Assembly (NCBI GenBank): GCA_020047755.1
Contig: JAIFNL010000003.1
Coordinates: 1 to 55,167 of the forward strand
Direction: 5' to 3'
Source of the DNA: Bacteroidota bacterium
GTDB taxonomy: Bacteria; Bacteroidota; Bacteroidia; Bacteroidales; JAIFNL01
DNA: 55,167 nucleotides
Below the pieces are notes generated by a model. It saw only the letters and a program-made list of their open reading frames with translations. It did not search any database and had not been told where the DNA came from. The translations under genes and the position numbers were made by a program. Shown here one piece after another: positions 1 to 8,983 of this stretch (position 1 is its first letter; each line of letters opens with the position of its first letter).

Positions 1-2
1 AA

Positions 3-176
3 TTCATCTACAACAGCAACTTAGGATTAGGTTTTGCCTATAAATTTGGGCACAAAGTATATATGAATGTAGAGCCCAGTTTTAAATATTCATTGGTGCC
101 TTTAAATAAGAATTACCCAATTTATTACCGACCTTATTATTTTACAATATTTACTGGGTTAAGCTATAAATTTTAA
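3..176 (+). CDS. Outer-membrane beta-barrel protein, C-terminal end only
   Basis: The reading frame is open from the left edge and stops with TAA at 174-176, giving 57 residues; it is absent from the ORF track because it has no start here. The residues alternate aromatic and polar and the protein ends in YKF, with a terminal phenylalanine as is typical of the last strand of an outer-membrane beta-barrel inserted by the BAM machinery. The N-terminal part lies outside the window, so the exact family cannot be named. A strong hairpin terminator lies about 150 bases downstream. Confidence 0.55.
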   Translation, partial: FIYNSNLGLGFAYKFGHKVYMNVEPSFKYSLVPLNKNYPIYYRPYYFTIFTGLSYKF

Positions 177-327
177 TCACTTTTTTTTGAAAACACAATC
201 TGAATTACAAATTAAGCACCAGTGCTATTTTATTCTTGAGCAAACCTTTTGCTATTTGCTTATTTTTAAGCACTTGGCAAAATAATATACAATTAATTTT
301 GGTTCACTACTATTTGTGAAATTTAAT

Positions 328-360
328 ATCCACGAGAAAGCAACATCTCGTGGATTTTTT
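328..360 (+). terminator. Rho-independent terminator after the barrel gene
   Basis: A perfect 10-bp stem, ATCCACGAGA (328-337) with TCTCGTGGAT (346-355), has an 8-base loop and is followed by a T run. It is about 150 bases after the stop at 176 and probably ends that transcript. Confidence 0.85.
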
Positions 361-1101
361 CTAATCAAAAACATCAAATTCGCTTTTTTTAGCGTTTTTG
401 TAACAAATAAATTTTATATACACCAAATGAGTAAATTTAAAATATGAATTAAATCATTGATTAACAGTGGATATTGATACTTTCCTATTTGTAATTATCG
501 TACTAGATGTATAAAAAAATAAGCATAACCTCAATATTTCACATAGGCAAAAAGATAAGCTAAAATTGCTTACATTACTCGTTGTTAAGATTCTATATGC
601 TTGTAGAAACACTCAAATACTCAATAAAATATTCCCGAATTAACTCATCGAATTTTTAAATTTTTTGTTTGCGGTTTGTTTTTAAATGTTTGAATATTAT
701 ATTATTAATTATATATTTCGATGTAAGATAATATTTTGCTTCAAAACAAAATACTATTTTAATTTATTTTTTATAAAAAAAACAAAAAAAACATTCATTT
801 TTTTATGAATTATTAAATAAATTTTGTAACTTGCATTGAAAGTTAAACGAAACGATTTGCTTTTTATAAAAAGTGCAGGTTTTCGTGAAAATCTATTTTA
901 TTAATTTAAACCATTTAACAATGTATAAAAAGTGGCGACTTAAAAAAAACAGTTAATTTACCCTATTTTTCAGGTTTTTAAATTCTAGATTTAACAAACT
1001 GAAAGAACTATTTTCTCTGATTATTAAATTTTAGTCGCTATCAATATACAAAATTAGAATCTTAAACTGCTAAAAAATAACAACTACTAAAACTAAAAGC
1101 T
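361..1101. other. AT-rich intergenic region with no gene recognised
   Basis: About 740 bases of very AT-rich sequence precede the stress-protein gene. I found no coding frame, tRNA or convincing repeat. Long A and T runs around 770-835 could be an upstream promoter element, but no clear TAnnTTTG box stands out. Confidence 0.5.
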
Positions 1102-1971
1102 ATGAATACTGATAAGAATAAAATTCTTGTACCGGTTGATTTTACTGAGGTTTCTAATGCTGCCATTCAACATGCAACGCTTTTGGCAAAGCAAATAGGT
1201 GCCGAAATTAATTTGCTTCATGTTATTGAAAAACCTTTCATTTTTATAGGAAAAAAAAATCGTTACGAAGACCAAATAATAGAAGCCGGAACTCAAAATC
1301 GGCTTCAAGAATTGGCTGACAGAATAGAACGCGAAGAAAAACTTTCTACCGATATTTTGGCGGTTCAAGGTAATATTTACGACACTATTACAGCCGTAGC
1401 AAGTGAAATTTCTGCCAATTTTGTAGTTATGGGAACTCATGGTGTAAAAGGAATTCAGCACCTTACCGGAAGTAATGCCTTAAAAGTTATTTACCATTCG
1501 CCAGTTCCGTTTATGCTTACCCAAAGCAAAGGACCCGTAAATGAAATGTACGATAATATTGTTTTTCCGCTTGATTCGCAACACGAATCAATTCAAAAAA
1601 CCGATTGGGCTATCTTTTTTGCAAAAAAATTTAATTCTAAAATCAATATTTTGATTCCTACCGAAGCCGACACTTATTTAGCTAAGCGCGTAAAAAATAA
1701 CTTGGGATATGTAAAAGGAAAACTCGATAAACAAAATGTTTCCTACACTGTCAATGTTTCAACACGCGACAGTGCTTATTTAGCCGACGAAACCAACAGA
1801 TATGCCGCTGAAATTAATGCCAATTTAATTCTAATTATGATTTATCCAAGCCGTGGTGCAGGCGAATTTTTTATTACCCCTTCACAACAAAAAATGATTT
1901 CAAATCCTTCCGAAATTCCTGTGATGTGCATTAACCCGGGAGCTTTATTTACACTTCAAACCATTGCTTAA
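1102..1971 (+). CDS. Tandem universal stress protein (UspA family)
   Basis: This 289-residue cytosolic protein contains two UspA alpha/beta domains. The first (about residues 7-143) begins ILVPVDFTEVSNAA and carries MGTHGVKGIQHLTGSNA, a near match to the family's ATP-binding loop G-2X-G-9X-G(S/T). The second (about 150-280) begins NIVFPLDSQ and lacks a clean glycine loop, so it may be structural. Tandem Usp proteins of this length are common in Bacteroidota and are linked to survival under starvation or redox stress; the exact ligand is unknown. The gene stands alone with a long upstream spacer and its own terminator. The overlapping minus-strand ORF 1093-1461 is a shadow. Confidence 0.9.
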   Translation: MNTDKNKILVPVDFTEVSNAAIQHATLLAKQIGAEINLLHVIEKPFIFIGKKNRYEDQIIEAGTQNRLQELADRIEREEKLSTDILAVQGNIYDTITAVASEISANFVVMGTHGVKGIQHLTGSNALKVIYHSPVPFMLTQSKGPVNEMYDNIVFPLDSQHESIQKTDWAIFFAKKFNSKINILIPTEADTYLAKRVKNNLGYVKGKLDKQNVSYTVNVSTRDSAYLADETNRYAAEINANLILIMIYPSRGAGEFFITPSQQKMISNPSEIPVMCINPGALFTLQTIA

Positions 1972-2022
1972 ATTTATGCAAAATGCAGTAATTTAATATT
2001 TTAACTGATGGTTTTTAATAAT

Positions 2023-2060
2023 TAGCCCGCAAAATTTTTATTTTGTGGGCTATTTTATTT
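2023..2060 (+). terminator. Rho-independent terminator after the UspA gene
   Basis: A 13-bp stem (TAGCCCGCAAAAT, 2023-2035, with ATTTTGTGGGCTA, 2040-2052, one G-T pair) closes a short loop and runs into TTTTATTTTG. It lies about 50 bases after the uspA stop. Confidence 0.85.
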
Positions 2061-2119
2061 TGTTGAGTTAAAATAAAATATTTTTGTATTATTATAAAAA
2101 AAAGAACAGTACTTTTGCT

Positions 2120-2602
2120 TTAAAAATTTCCTGCCTCTAAATCCAAAACCCTTTTGGTCAAATCGGCATTTATTCCTGTGCGGATAGCTTCAAAAAACTC
2201 TTCTATTTCTTGGCTCGACATGATTGCCGAGTTTCGGTCGTTTGTAATGCGGTAATATTTTTCAGCCAAAGCACTTAAATTTTGAAAATACTTTGAATTG
2301 TAGCCTATTTTTACATCAGAAGTGTTTTTTGTAGCCGAAATCTGCGAAATTAACGCCTCTATATCCGGTTTCAAAATAATCATAACTTCCTGTTTTACTT
2401 GCTCTTTGTCTATTGATAAGTCAGATTTTTTCAAAACAGACATTGTTAGCTTTTTTTGAACAAAATTTTCGTATTTTTTGTCTATTTCCATGATTATTTT
2501 TCCGGCTCTGCTAGCCGCATTTGCCGAAAGGCGGCTGCCAAATAGCACTAAAACTATAAAAATAGCAAGAGCAATAAGCGAAATTTCAATTAAAAATCCC
2601 AT
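2120..2602 (-). CDS. Hypothetical membrane-anchored protein
   Basis: A 160-residue protein of no family I recognise. Residues 3-22 form one hydrophobic helix (LIEISLIALAIFIVLVLFG), so it is probably a bitopic inner-membrane protein; the rest is charged and helical (KKYENFVQKKLTMSVLKK and onward) without cysteines or obvious catalytic motifs. Its start is 7 bases after the stop of the upstream DUF1460 gene, so the two are almost certainly co-transcribed and may act together at the envelope. This is inferred from spacing only. Confidence 0.65.
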   Translation of the reverse strand: MGFLIEISLIALAIFIVLVLFGSRLSANAASRAGKIIMEIDKKYENFVQKKLTMSVLKKSDLSIDKEQVKQEVMIILKPDIEALISQISATKNTSDVKIGYNSKYFQNLSALAEKYYRITNDRNSAIMSSQEIEEFFEAIRTGINADLTKRVLDLEAGNF

Positions 2603-2609
2603 AGTTTTT

Positions 2610-3524
2610 TTATTTTAGAAGTTTTGATACCATAATTCCTGTTTGACTTTTGTTTGCCAGGAGCATATTTTCCAAGCTTAGTTCAGAAATTTCTACCTTT
2701 TTACTTTTGCTCGAAGCGTGCATTAAGCGCAACTCCCCATTTTGGTGAATTGCAAAACCCGTATGCGCTATTTCGATGCCCTTAAAGTTTGTTGTAATTG
2801 CAATTATTGCTCCGTCTGGAATTAATTTTTTATATTTATTTATTTCATTTTCAGGTATATAAAAATATTTCCGCGCCGAAATTTCTTTCTCTTTCTCTTG
2901 TATAACCTGCAACAAGCTGTCGCTATTTATCAGCGGATATTTTGTATGGTTCTGGCTCATTATAAACAGATTAACAGCATAAGGAGTGTTGGCTATTTCT
3001 GCCGAAAGTTGCTTAATTTTTCCACTTTTTTCGTTTTCATAAAGCCAATCCGAAAAATAATGCAAGCGTGAAGCATACGATTCTATTACTCCATTTCGGT
3101 AACGAATCTTTTTTAATTCTGTTGTAAAGCTTTCAAAATCAGTTTTTTCACTTTTTATTAAACTCGATAAAGAACTACAACTTTCTACAAAAGTAACACA
3201 ATCAAGCGCACTTAAATTGATGGTAAGTTGTTCACTTTTATTTTTATCTAAAATTCCACCCACATATTCAGTTCCAAGTAGCTCATTACCAACTAATAAA
3301 ATAATTTCGCCTAATTCTTTTTTATACCACGCATTCTTTTTTCCCTTTTCAAGAATTTCAGTTACTTTCAGCACATCGCTTTCTGAGTATATTGCATCTA
3401 TTTCATTGATAGGCAATAAATTAGTGGATATATTTATTGCCGATTGCTCCATTGGTTTGGGAGGAGTGGTGCACCAGAAAAACAGAAAAAATGGAAATAA
3501 AAGAAGTAGTTGCATTTTCATCAT
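2610..3524 (-). CDS. DUF1460 (amidase-like, NlpC/P60-related) lipoprotein
   Basis: The C-terminal about 250 residues match the DUF1460 family, a cell-wall amidase-like fold related to NlpC/P60 peptidases. The nucleophile motif LDCVTFVE (Cys in the LDC context) and the histidine region HTGFAIHQNGELRLMHAS are both visible. The ORF track starts at 3575, but I prefer the Met at 3524 (or 3521), because MMKMQLLLLFPFFLFFWC is a good signal sequence ending in a cysteine, though its lipobox is loose. It probably acts on peptidoglycan stem peptides or the muramoyl-alanine bond in the periplasm. It forms a two-gene unit with the small membrane protein downstream (7-base gap). Confidence 0.82.
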   Translation of the reverse strand: MMKMQLLLLFPFFLFFWCTTPPKPMEQSAINISTNLLPINEIDAIYSESDVLKVTEILEKGKKNAWYKKELGEIILLVGNELLGTEYVGGILDKNKSEQLTINLSALDCVTFVESCSSLSSLIKSEKTDFESFTTELKKIRYRNGVIESYASRLHYFSDWLYENEKSGKIKQLSAEIANTPYAVNLFIMSQNHTKYPLINSDSLLQVIQEKEKEISARKYFYIPENEINKYKKLIPDGAIIAITTNFKGIEIAHTGFAIHQNGELRLMHASSKSKKVEISELSLENMLLANKSQTGIMVSKLLK

Positions 3525-3734
3525 TTTATTTTGTAATATCTTAACTGTGAATGAAATAATTGTTCTTTTGCTCAAAGAAAACCTTTGAATTTAGCTTGTC
3601 AAATATAGTTAATTAAATCGAATTTTAACCAAATTTTATACTTTTATTTTAATTCTTTCTATTTTTGAATTTATTTCTTTTTTTCAAAAGGTAATTTTTA
3701 GAACTACCTTTTAACCCTTAACTTTTAAATAACT

Positions 3735-4223
3735 ATGATTCAATCGTTTGACCCTATTATTTTTCCAGATACGAAAATTTTAGTTTTGGGCAGTATTCCC
3801 GGTGAACTATCGCTGCAACAGCATGAATATTACGGAAATAAAAATAATGCGTTTTGGAAAATATTATTTTCTCTTTTTGAAACAAATTTTTCTCATGATT
3901 ATTCTGATAAAATTAACTTGTTGGAAAAAAGCAAGATAGGACTTTGGGACACTATTTTTTCTTGTCAAAGAAAAGGAAGCTCTGATGCTGCAATTCAAAA
4001 TGTAATTGTAAATCAAATTGCAGATTTATGTCTCAAATATCAGAATATCAACTATATAGCTTTTAACGGAAAAACTTCGGAAAACTATTTTCGTAAGTAT
4101 ATTGGAACAGTTCAAAATGTTAAATTTTTAAGCTTGCCTTCTACAAGTCCAGCAAATGCCCAAATGAATTTTGAAACAAAATTGAATAAATGGAAAATTT
4201 TAGTAGAAAAGTTGAATCTATAA
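3735..4223 (+). CDS. DNA-deoxyinosine/uracil glycosylase (MUG-like superfamily)
   Basis: A 162-residue cytosolic DNA-repair enzyme of the uracil-DNA glycosylase superfamily, most like the hypoxanthine-DNA glycosylase family. The catalytic region ILVLGSIPGELSLQQHEYYG sits at the N-terminus with the typical FDPI prefix, followed by NNAFW, LWDT and the C-terminal SLPSTSPAN motif that contacts the base and DNA minor groove. It should cut the N-glycosidic bond of deaminated bases and leave an abasic site. The length is normal for the family. It is a single gene between a divergent neighbour and an unrelated lipoprotein gene. Confidence 0.88.
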   Translation: MIQSFDPIIFPDTKILVLGSIPGELSLQQHEYYGNKNNAFWKILFSLFETNFSHDYSDKINLLEKSKIGLWDTIFSCQRKGSSDAAIQNVIVNQIADLCLKYQNINYIAFNGKTSENYFRKYIGTVQNVKFLSLPSTSPANAQMNFETKLNKWKILVEKLNL

Positions 4224-4368
4224 TTTGCTTATCTTTAGCTATTTAGTGTTTTTTAAGATATTTTTTTATTTTTAAATTAAACCTTTTTTGTTTTCACGCA
4301 TCATATTATTAAACAAATTAAAATAACTATTTTTTTTTTACAGTATTAATAAATTAAATTTAAGGTTT

Positions 4369-5220
4369 ATGAAAAATTTAAAATTATCATTCGTGTTAGC
4401 ATTTTTTTCATTTGCTATTTTTACATTTACTGCTTGCGAAAAAGAAGCGACTTTAGATGCAAATTCAGATGATTTGTCAGATATTGAATTGACTGAAAAT
4501 GCGTTTGAACTTATTGAAATAGAAGAAGCTACAAATTTTAGTATGGAAATGAAAGCTGAAGAAAAAACAGGCTTCGCTTGCATGACCGTTACAATTCACC
4601 CCAACCAAAATGGAACTTTCTGGCCTCATGGCGCAACTCTCGACTTTGGCTCAGTAAATTGCACTGCTCCAAACGGGCACACTTATAGGGGAAAAATTCA
4701 TGTAACGCAAACCGCTTATTGGAATTTGCAAGGCGCAACCCGCACCACTACTTTTGAAGATTTCTACATCGATGATTACAAAATTGAGGGAACTAAAGTG
4801 CTAACAAACAATGGATTAAATAACGATTTGCACATTTCTTTCACGCAAACTATTACTGGCGGAAAAATTACAACTCCTGATGGCACAGCATTTATAACCT
4901 GCAATTCAACGCGCACACGCGAATTGCTTGAAGGCGCACTCACACACACATACTTGGATAATGTGTATCAAATTACAGGAAATGAAAATGGATCTACTTG
5001 GAATGGAAATACTTACACAAAAACAATAACTGTTCCTTTGCGCAAATCTGCAGCTTGTAAATTTCCCGAAAGTGGAAAGGTTGAATTTGTTATAAATGAC
5101 CAAGAACCAATTGTTTTGGACTATGGCGACGGTACTTGCGATGCAAAAGCGACCCTTTCGAGAGGCGACGAAGTATTAGAAATAATTTTAGGTGAAAAAT
5201 TTAAAGCAAAAAAAGAGTAA
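4369..5220 (+). CDS. Secreted lipoprotein of unknown function
   Basis: The 283-residue product begins with a signal peptide (MKNLKLSFVLAFFSFAIFTFTAC) whose terminal Cys is a probable lipidation site, followed by an acidic linker (DANSDDLSDIELTEN). The remainder is rich in Thr, Asn and short beta-strand patterns and contains four more cysteines (FAC, VNC, ITC, AAC contexts), suggesting a beta-sandwich stabilised by disulfides. I do not recognise the family. Codon use in the mature part looks more GC-rich than its neighbours, which could mean transfer, but this was judged only by eye. A strong terminator follows, so it is probably monocistronic. Confidence 0.75.
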   Translation: MKNLKLSFVLAFFSFAIFTFTACEKEATLDANSDDLSDIELTENAFELIEIEEATNFSMEMKAEEKTGFACMTVTIHPNQNGTFWPHGATLDFGSVNCTAPNGHTYRGKIHVTQTAYWNLQGATRTTTFEDFYIDDYKIEGTKVLTNNGLNNDLHISFTQTITGGKITTPDGTAFITCNSTRTRELLEGALTHTYLDNVYQITGNENGSTWNGNTYTKTITVPLRKSAACKFPESGKVEFVINDQEPIVLDYGDGTCDAKATLSRGDEVLEIILGEKFKAKKE

Positions 5221-5266
5221 AAAAAAGAAATTAAATTTTAATTTTGCTTGATTTTATTTAATTTTG

Positions 5267-5299
5267 AGGCTTGCTTATTTTTTAAGCAAGCCTTTTTTT
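5267..5299 (+). terminator. Rho-independent terminator after the lipoprotein gene
   Basis: An 11-bp perfect stem AGGCTTGCTTA / TAAGCAAGCCT (5267-5277 and 5283-5293) with a 5-base T loop is followed by TTTTTT. It lies about 45 bases after the stop at 5220. Confidence 0.9.
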
Positions 5300-5511
5300 A
5301 TTTATTTAATTGAAAAAAACATTATTTTTGTTGTTGTAATTATTTGATTATTAATATTATTTATTTTTTTTCGTTTCATAAGTAGTTTATTTCATTTTAT
5401 TTTCGTAAAAATCAAATTTCAGTTTACTTTTTTTCAAAAAAAATATTTATTTTAGAAAATAAAATAATCAATTTCTATTGGTTTTTATATACTTTAACCT
5501 TATTTTTTGCT

Positions 5512-7539
5512 GTGAAGACTATAAAATTATATCTATTCCATTTATTTTTACTTTTGGCATTTAGAGCAAATGCTGAAGGAAATTTGACGGTTAAAATACA
5601 ATTGGAAGAAGATGGAAAACTTGTTTCTGATGCCAAAATAACCGCAATTGCTGACAAAGATACTGTTGTTTTAGACGGAACAACCTCTAAAAAATACGAT
5701 TTGGTGCTCAAATTTGGGCATTTTTATAGAGTCGAAGTTTCTAAAAAAGGATATTTATCTAAAAAATTTACAGTCGATGCTCGTTTTCCAACTACCTTGA
5801 GGCAAAAAAGTTTTTCGGTGGATATAAATCTGCGAATTTTTAAGTTGTATCCTGAAATAAATTACGATGAATATCTAGTTAATGCCATTAAAATTAACTT
5901 CATAGGTAATAGTAGTGGAGGATATTTCAGCTACGTAATTAGCAGTTTTCAGTATCAAGAAAAACTCGACAATAGTTTAGATGCCAAAATTCGCCAGCTA
6001 AAAGGCGGAAGGCTTGTCGAAACCGATACAAAAATAAAAGAACTATCCCCTCAAATACTCGAACTTTTTGAAAATCAGTATAAATCGAAGCTGGAAAAAG
6101 AATCGCTGAGCTTACTTGCAGAAGCTTACAAAGCAGCAAACGAAATAAGAGTTAGAGCAAGAGAAAGTGCTGAAAAAGAGCATGATGTAATAATTAATGC
6201 TGCAAAAGAACGCTCTAAAAACATTTCTGAATCGGATTTATCATATATTAATAGCCAAAGCAGCAAAGAACTGATAGATAATAATAAAAATATACTGAAA
6301 AACAATCAGTTACCCGATGAAAAAAAAATGCAAGACAAGCAGCGAAAATACGATGCCCTTGCCAATAAATCCGGTAAAACTTTAGAAGATAGTATTAAAT
6401 TGCATATTGCAGATATTTCGCTTCAACGCGATAAAGTAGGCAAAGCTAGATACGTTCTGGAATTGATGAAACTTAGGGCTAAAACTCACGAAGACAGCAT
6501 GTTAATTCAAGAACGTGAAGCCGAAATTCTTCTTGCCGAAAAAGAAATATCGGATACTGAAAAGGCTCTTTTGTATGCAAACAACAAAATTAGGTTGCAA
6601 GAATTTGAAATTAAAAATCAGAGAATAATTGTTTTTTCTATTTTAATTTTCTTAGTAGTTGTGCTCGTTTTCTTGTTTTTCTTGTATCGAAATTACAAGC
6701 AAAAACAAAAAATGAACCAAATTTTGGCTCAAAAAAACGAAGAAATAACCGACAGTATCGAATATGCTCAAAAAATTCAAAACGTTATTCTGCCTGAGCT
6801 TTCAGAATTGAATGCTGTTTTTACTGATGCTTTTGTATTTTTTAACCCCAAAGATATTGTTTCTGGCGATTTTTATTGGTTTAAGAAGCTTGAAAATAAG
6901 CTTTTTTTCTCGGTTATTGATTGTACTGGGCATGGGGTTCCGGGGGCAATAGTTAGTATAATTGGCTTCGACGGACTAGAGCGTGCTTTGAATGAATTTA
7001 AGCTTCGAAAACCTTCCGAAATTTTGGATAAGCTAAACGAAATAGTTACTTCTATTTTGTCTAAATCGCAGAAAACCAATGTAAAAGACGGAATGGATGT
7101 TGCTCTTTGTTCTTTTTCTTATGATACGTATCATCTGGAATTTGCCGGAGCACACAACCCGATTTATATTTTATCTGAAAAGGAACAAATTATTGATAAT
7201 CAGACTATAATAAAACCTTCCTATACCGAAAATTCACATTTTTTGTTTGAAATAAAAGCCGATAGGCAAGCCATTGGTAAAAGTGCAAAAGGCTTTGTTA
7301 ATCATACAATTAAGCTTTCCAAAGGCGATAAGATTTATCTTTTTTCAGATGGTTTTCCTGACCAATTTGGTGGCGAAAATTTAGAAAAATATAAGTATAA
7401 AAATTTCAAAAAATTACTTTCCGATATTCATCAAAATGATATGCAGGCTCAATATCATTTGATTTATAATGCTTTAGAAGATTGGAAAGGTAACTATGAG
7501 CAAATTGATGACATTTGCATAATGGGAGTGGAAATTTAA
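5512..7539 (+). CDS. Membrane SpoIIE-family (PP2C) serine phosphatase with periplasmic sensor region
   Basis: The 675-residue protein starts at a GTG codon, supported because the signal peptide KTIKLYLFHLFLLLAFRANA begins right there. Order: signal peptide (1-21), a carboxypeptidase-regulatory-like beta domain (about 24-90), a long coiled coil (about 160-370), one membrane helix (IIVFSILIFLVVVLVFLFFLY, about 373-395), then a cytoplasmic PP2C/SpoIIE phosphatase (about 420-675). Metal-binding motifs are present: SGDFYWF, DCTGHGVPGA, YLFSDGF and IDDICIMG. Such proteins usually dephosphorylate an anti-sigma-antagonist or similar partner in response to an envelope signal; no partner gene lies nearby. 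The 3' end is 2 bases from the end of the convergent ABC gene. Confidence 0.88.
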   Translation: MKTIKLYLFHLFLLLAFRANAEGNLTVKIQLEEDGKLVSDAKITAIADKDTVVLDGTTSKKYDLVLKFGHFYRVEVSKKGYLSKKFTVDARFPTTLRQKSFSVDINLRIFKLYPEINYDEYLVNAIKINFIGNSSGGYFSYVISSFQYQEKLDNSLDAKIRQLKGGRLVETDTKIKELSPQILELFENQYKSKLEKESLSLLAEAYKAANEIRVRARESAEKEHDVIINAAKERSKNISESDLSYINSQSSKELIDNNKNILKNNQLPDEKKMQDKQRKYDALANKSGKTLEDSIKLHIADISLQRDKVGKARYVLELMKLRAKTHEDSMLIQEREAEILLAEKEISDTEKALLYANNKIRLQEFEIKNQRIIVFSILIFLVVVLVFLFFLYRNYKQKQKMNQILAQKNEEITDSIEYAQKIQNVILPELSELNAVFTDAFVFFNPKDIVSGDFYWFKKLENKLFFSVIDCTGHGVPGAIVSIIGFDGLERALNEFKLRKPSEILDKLNEIVTSILSKSQKTNVKDGMDVALCSFSYDTYHLEFAGAHNPIYILSEKEQIIDNQTIIKPSYTENSHFLFEIKADRQAIGKSAKGFVNHTIKLSKGDKIYLFSDGFPDQFGGENLEKYKYKNFKKLLSDIHQNDMQAQYHLIYNALEDWKGNYEQIDDICIMGVEI

Positions 7540-7541
7540 AA

Positions 7542-8234
7542 CTAGACCGAAAAATAGTTTTCTAGTTCTTTTAGCGTATTTTCATTGCGTTGAAAATCCT
7601 TGATTATTTTTCCATTTTCCAGCAAACAAATTCGTTTACTTACATCAGTTAAGTGGTTCAAATCGTGGCTCGAAATAAGTAGAGTTGTTTGTTTATCCAA
7701 ATTTAATTTTTTAAGGATATTCTTGAGTTGAATTTGCGAGCGAGGGTCTAAATGTGCAAAAGGTTCGTCGAGAATTAAAATTTCTGGGTTGCCTATCAAT
7801 GAGGCAATTATGCCTATTTTTACTTTATTGCCTTCCGACAAATCTCTAATGTATTTTTTTTGAGAAAAAATATCTTCAGGCAAAAAATCTTTGTATTCAT
7901 TTGCCAATAAATCAAGCTCTTGGGCTGTTTTATTGTAAAGTTTGCCTATAAAATGGAAATACTCTTTGGTTGTTAAAAAATCAATCAAAAAACCGTTATT
8001 TAAGAATGCTGATGTGAAAAATTTCCATTCTTCACTTTTTGAAACCTCATATTCTTTTATAGCAACGTTTCCTTTGTCGGGTTTTATCAAGTCCATAATT
8101 AAATTGAAAAGCGTAGATTTACCTGCGCCGTTGTTGCCAACTAAGCCAAAGCTTTCGCCTTTTTCTATTTCTAAGTTTTCAATTGAAAGTTGGAATCTTT
8201 TATATTTTTTTAGTAGATTTACTGCTTTTATCAT
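7542..8234 (-). CDS. ABC transporter ATP-binding protein
   Basis: A 230-residue ABC ATPase with a complete motif set: Walker A GNNGAGKST (about residue 33), signature LSEGNKVKIG, Walker B ILILDEPFAHLD and the switch histidine in ISSHDLNH. It belongs to the single-domain export-type group common in Bacteroidota next to small multi-span permeases. It lies 22 bases after the membrane protein 8257-8949, which is its probable partner. Another possible partner type, a DUF5687 permease, is encoded alone at 19735-21204. It is shorter than GldA proteins and I do not call it GldA. The substrate is unknown. Confidence 0.88.
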   Translation of the reverse strand: MIKAVNLLKKYKRFQLSIENLEIEKGESFGLVGNNGAGKSTLFNLIMDLIKPDKGNVAIKEYEVSKSEEWKFFTSAFLNNGFLIDFLTTKEYFHFIGKLYNKTAQELDLLANEYKDFLPEDIFSQKKYIRDLSEGNKVKIGIIASLIGNPEILILDEPFAHLDPRSQIQLKNILKKLNLDKQTTLLISSHDLNHLTDVSKRICLLENGKIIKDFQRNENTLKELENYFSV

Positions 8235-8256
8235 TGTGTTTATTCAAAAATATAGG

Positions 8257-8949
8257 TTATTTTTTTATTTTTTCAACGGTTGTAAATTCGGGAAAAATTA
8301 ATTTCATTGTTTCTACATTCTTTTTTGCATAACTAATTGATAATAAATAGAAAATGCCGAAAATAAGAAAGGCGAATAAATACATAATTTCAATATTTTC
8401 TGCTATTTTGCTCTCAACCGAATGTAGAAAAGTACGAAGTGCTACTGGATTTTCCGAATTTCCGATTGAGCTGAATACAAGAAAAGGAAAAATTGCGCCA
8501 GCAATTATGCTAGCATGCCTATAAGTTCGAGCTTGTACTTTTTTTGTTTTGATAGAATACCACGAAATTAAACTCGAAAAACCTGCAAAAAGGATAAGAA
8601 TAAAAAAAGCAATCCAAAGATTTACTATAATAGAAACCAGCAAAAAATGAATTATAAAAAGTATTGTTTTGTGTTCAAATACATCAAAAAGCATAAAAAT
8701 ATGAGCTAATTTAGTGCTTGAAAACTCACTTTTATTTAAAATTCCTGTTCTATTGATGCTTTGTTTGTAGTACGTTTGAATAGCAAACAAATTGAGGAAA
8801 AGAATAAAAGTAGAGAGCGTGAAAAGCTCGTACTTTAACAAAATAAACTCTGAAAAAACGAAGAGTGCAAAAGTAAAGAAGAGTTCTGTTTTTTTCGATT
8901 TTATTTCTGTTAGCACTAGTTGATTGTGCAGTTTGAATAAATGTAACAT
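8257..8949 (-). CDS. Multi-span membrane protein, probable permease of the adjacent ABC ATPase
   Basis: The 230-residue product has about six hydrophobic helices (for example TELFFTFALFVFSEFILL, TILFIIHFLLVSIIVNLW, IMYLFAFLIFGIFYLLS) and no soluble domain. I do not recognise a named family. It is placed 22 bases upstream of the ATPase 7542-8234 and 34 bases downstream of the DUF4340 gene, all on the same strand, so it most likely forms the membrane part of that ABC system. Function is inferred from context only. Confidence 0.75.
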   Translation of the reverse strand: MLHLFKLHNQLVLTEIKSKKTELFFTFALFVFSEFILLKYELFTLSTFILFLNLFAIQTYYKQSINRTGILNKSEFSSTKLAHIFMLFDVFEHKTILFIIHFLLVSIIVNLWIAFFILILFAGFSSLISWYSIKTKKVQARTYRHASIIAGAIFPFLVFSSIGNSENPVALRTFLHSVESKIAENIEIMYLFAFLIFGIFYLLSISYAKKNVETMKLIFPEFTTVEKIKK

Positions 8950-8983
8950 TTTTATTTATAGTATTTTAAGTTCGAAATTAAGT

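Noticed and set aside
177-1101. Possible RNA gene in the long spacer
   Set aside because: No cloverleaf, no conserved tRNA or other RNA motif could be seen; only AT-rich sequence and a terminator.
7542-8234. Call of this ATPase as GldA
   Set aside because: It is shorter than GldA and resembles the general DUF5687-type ATPases; only proximity to gldG supports the name.
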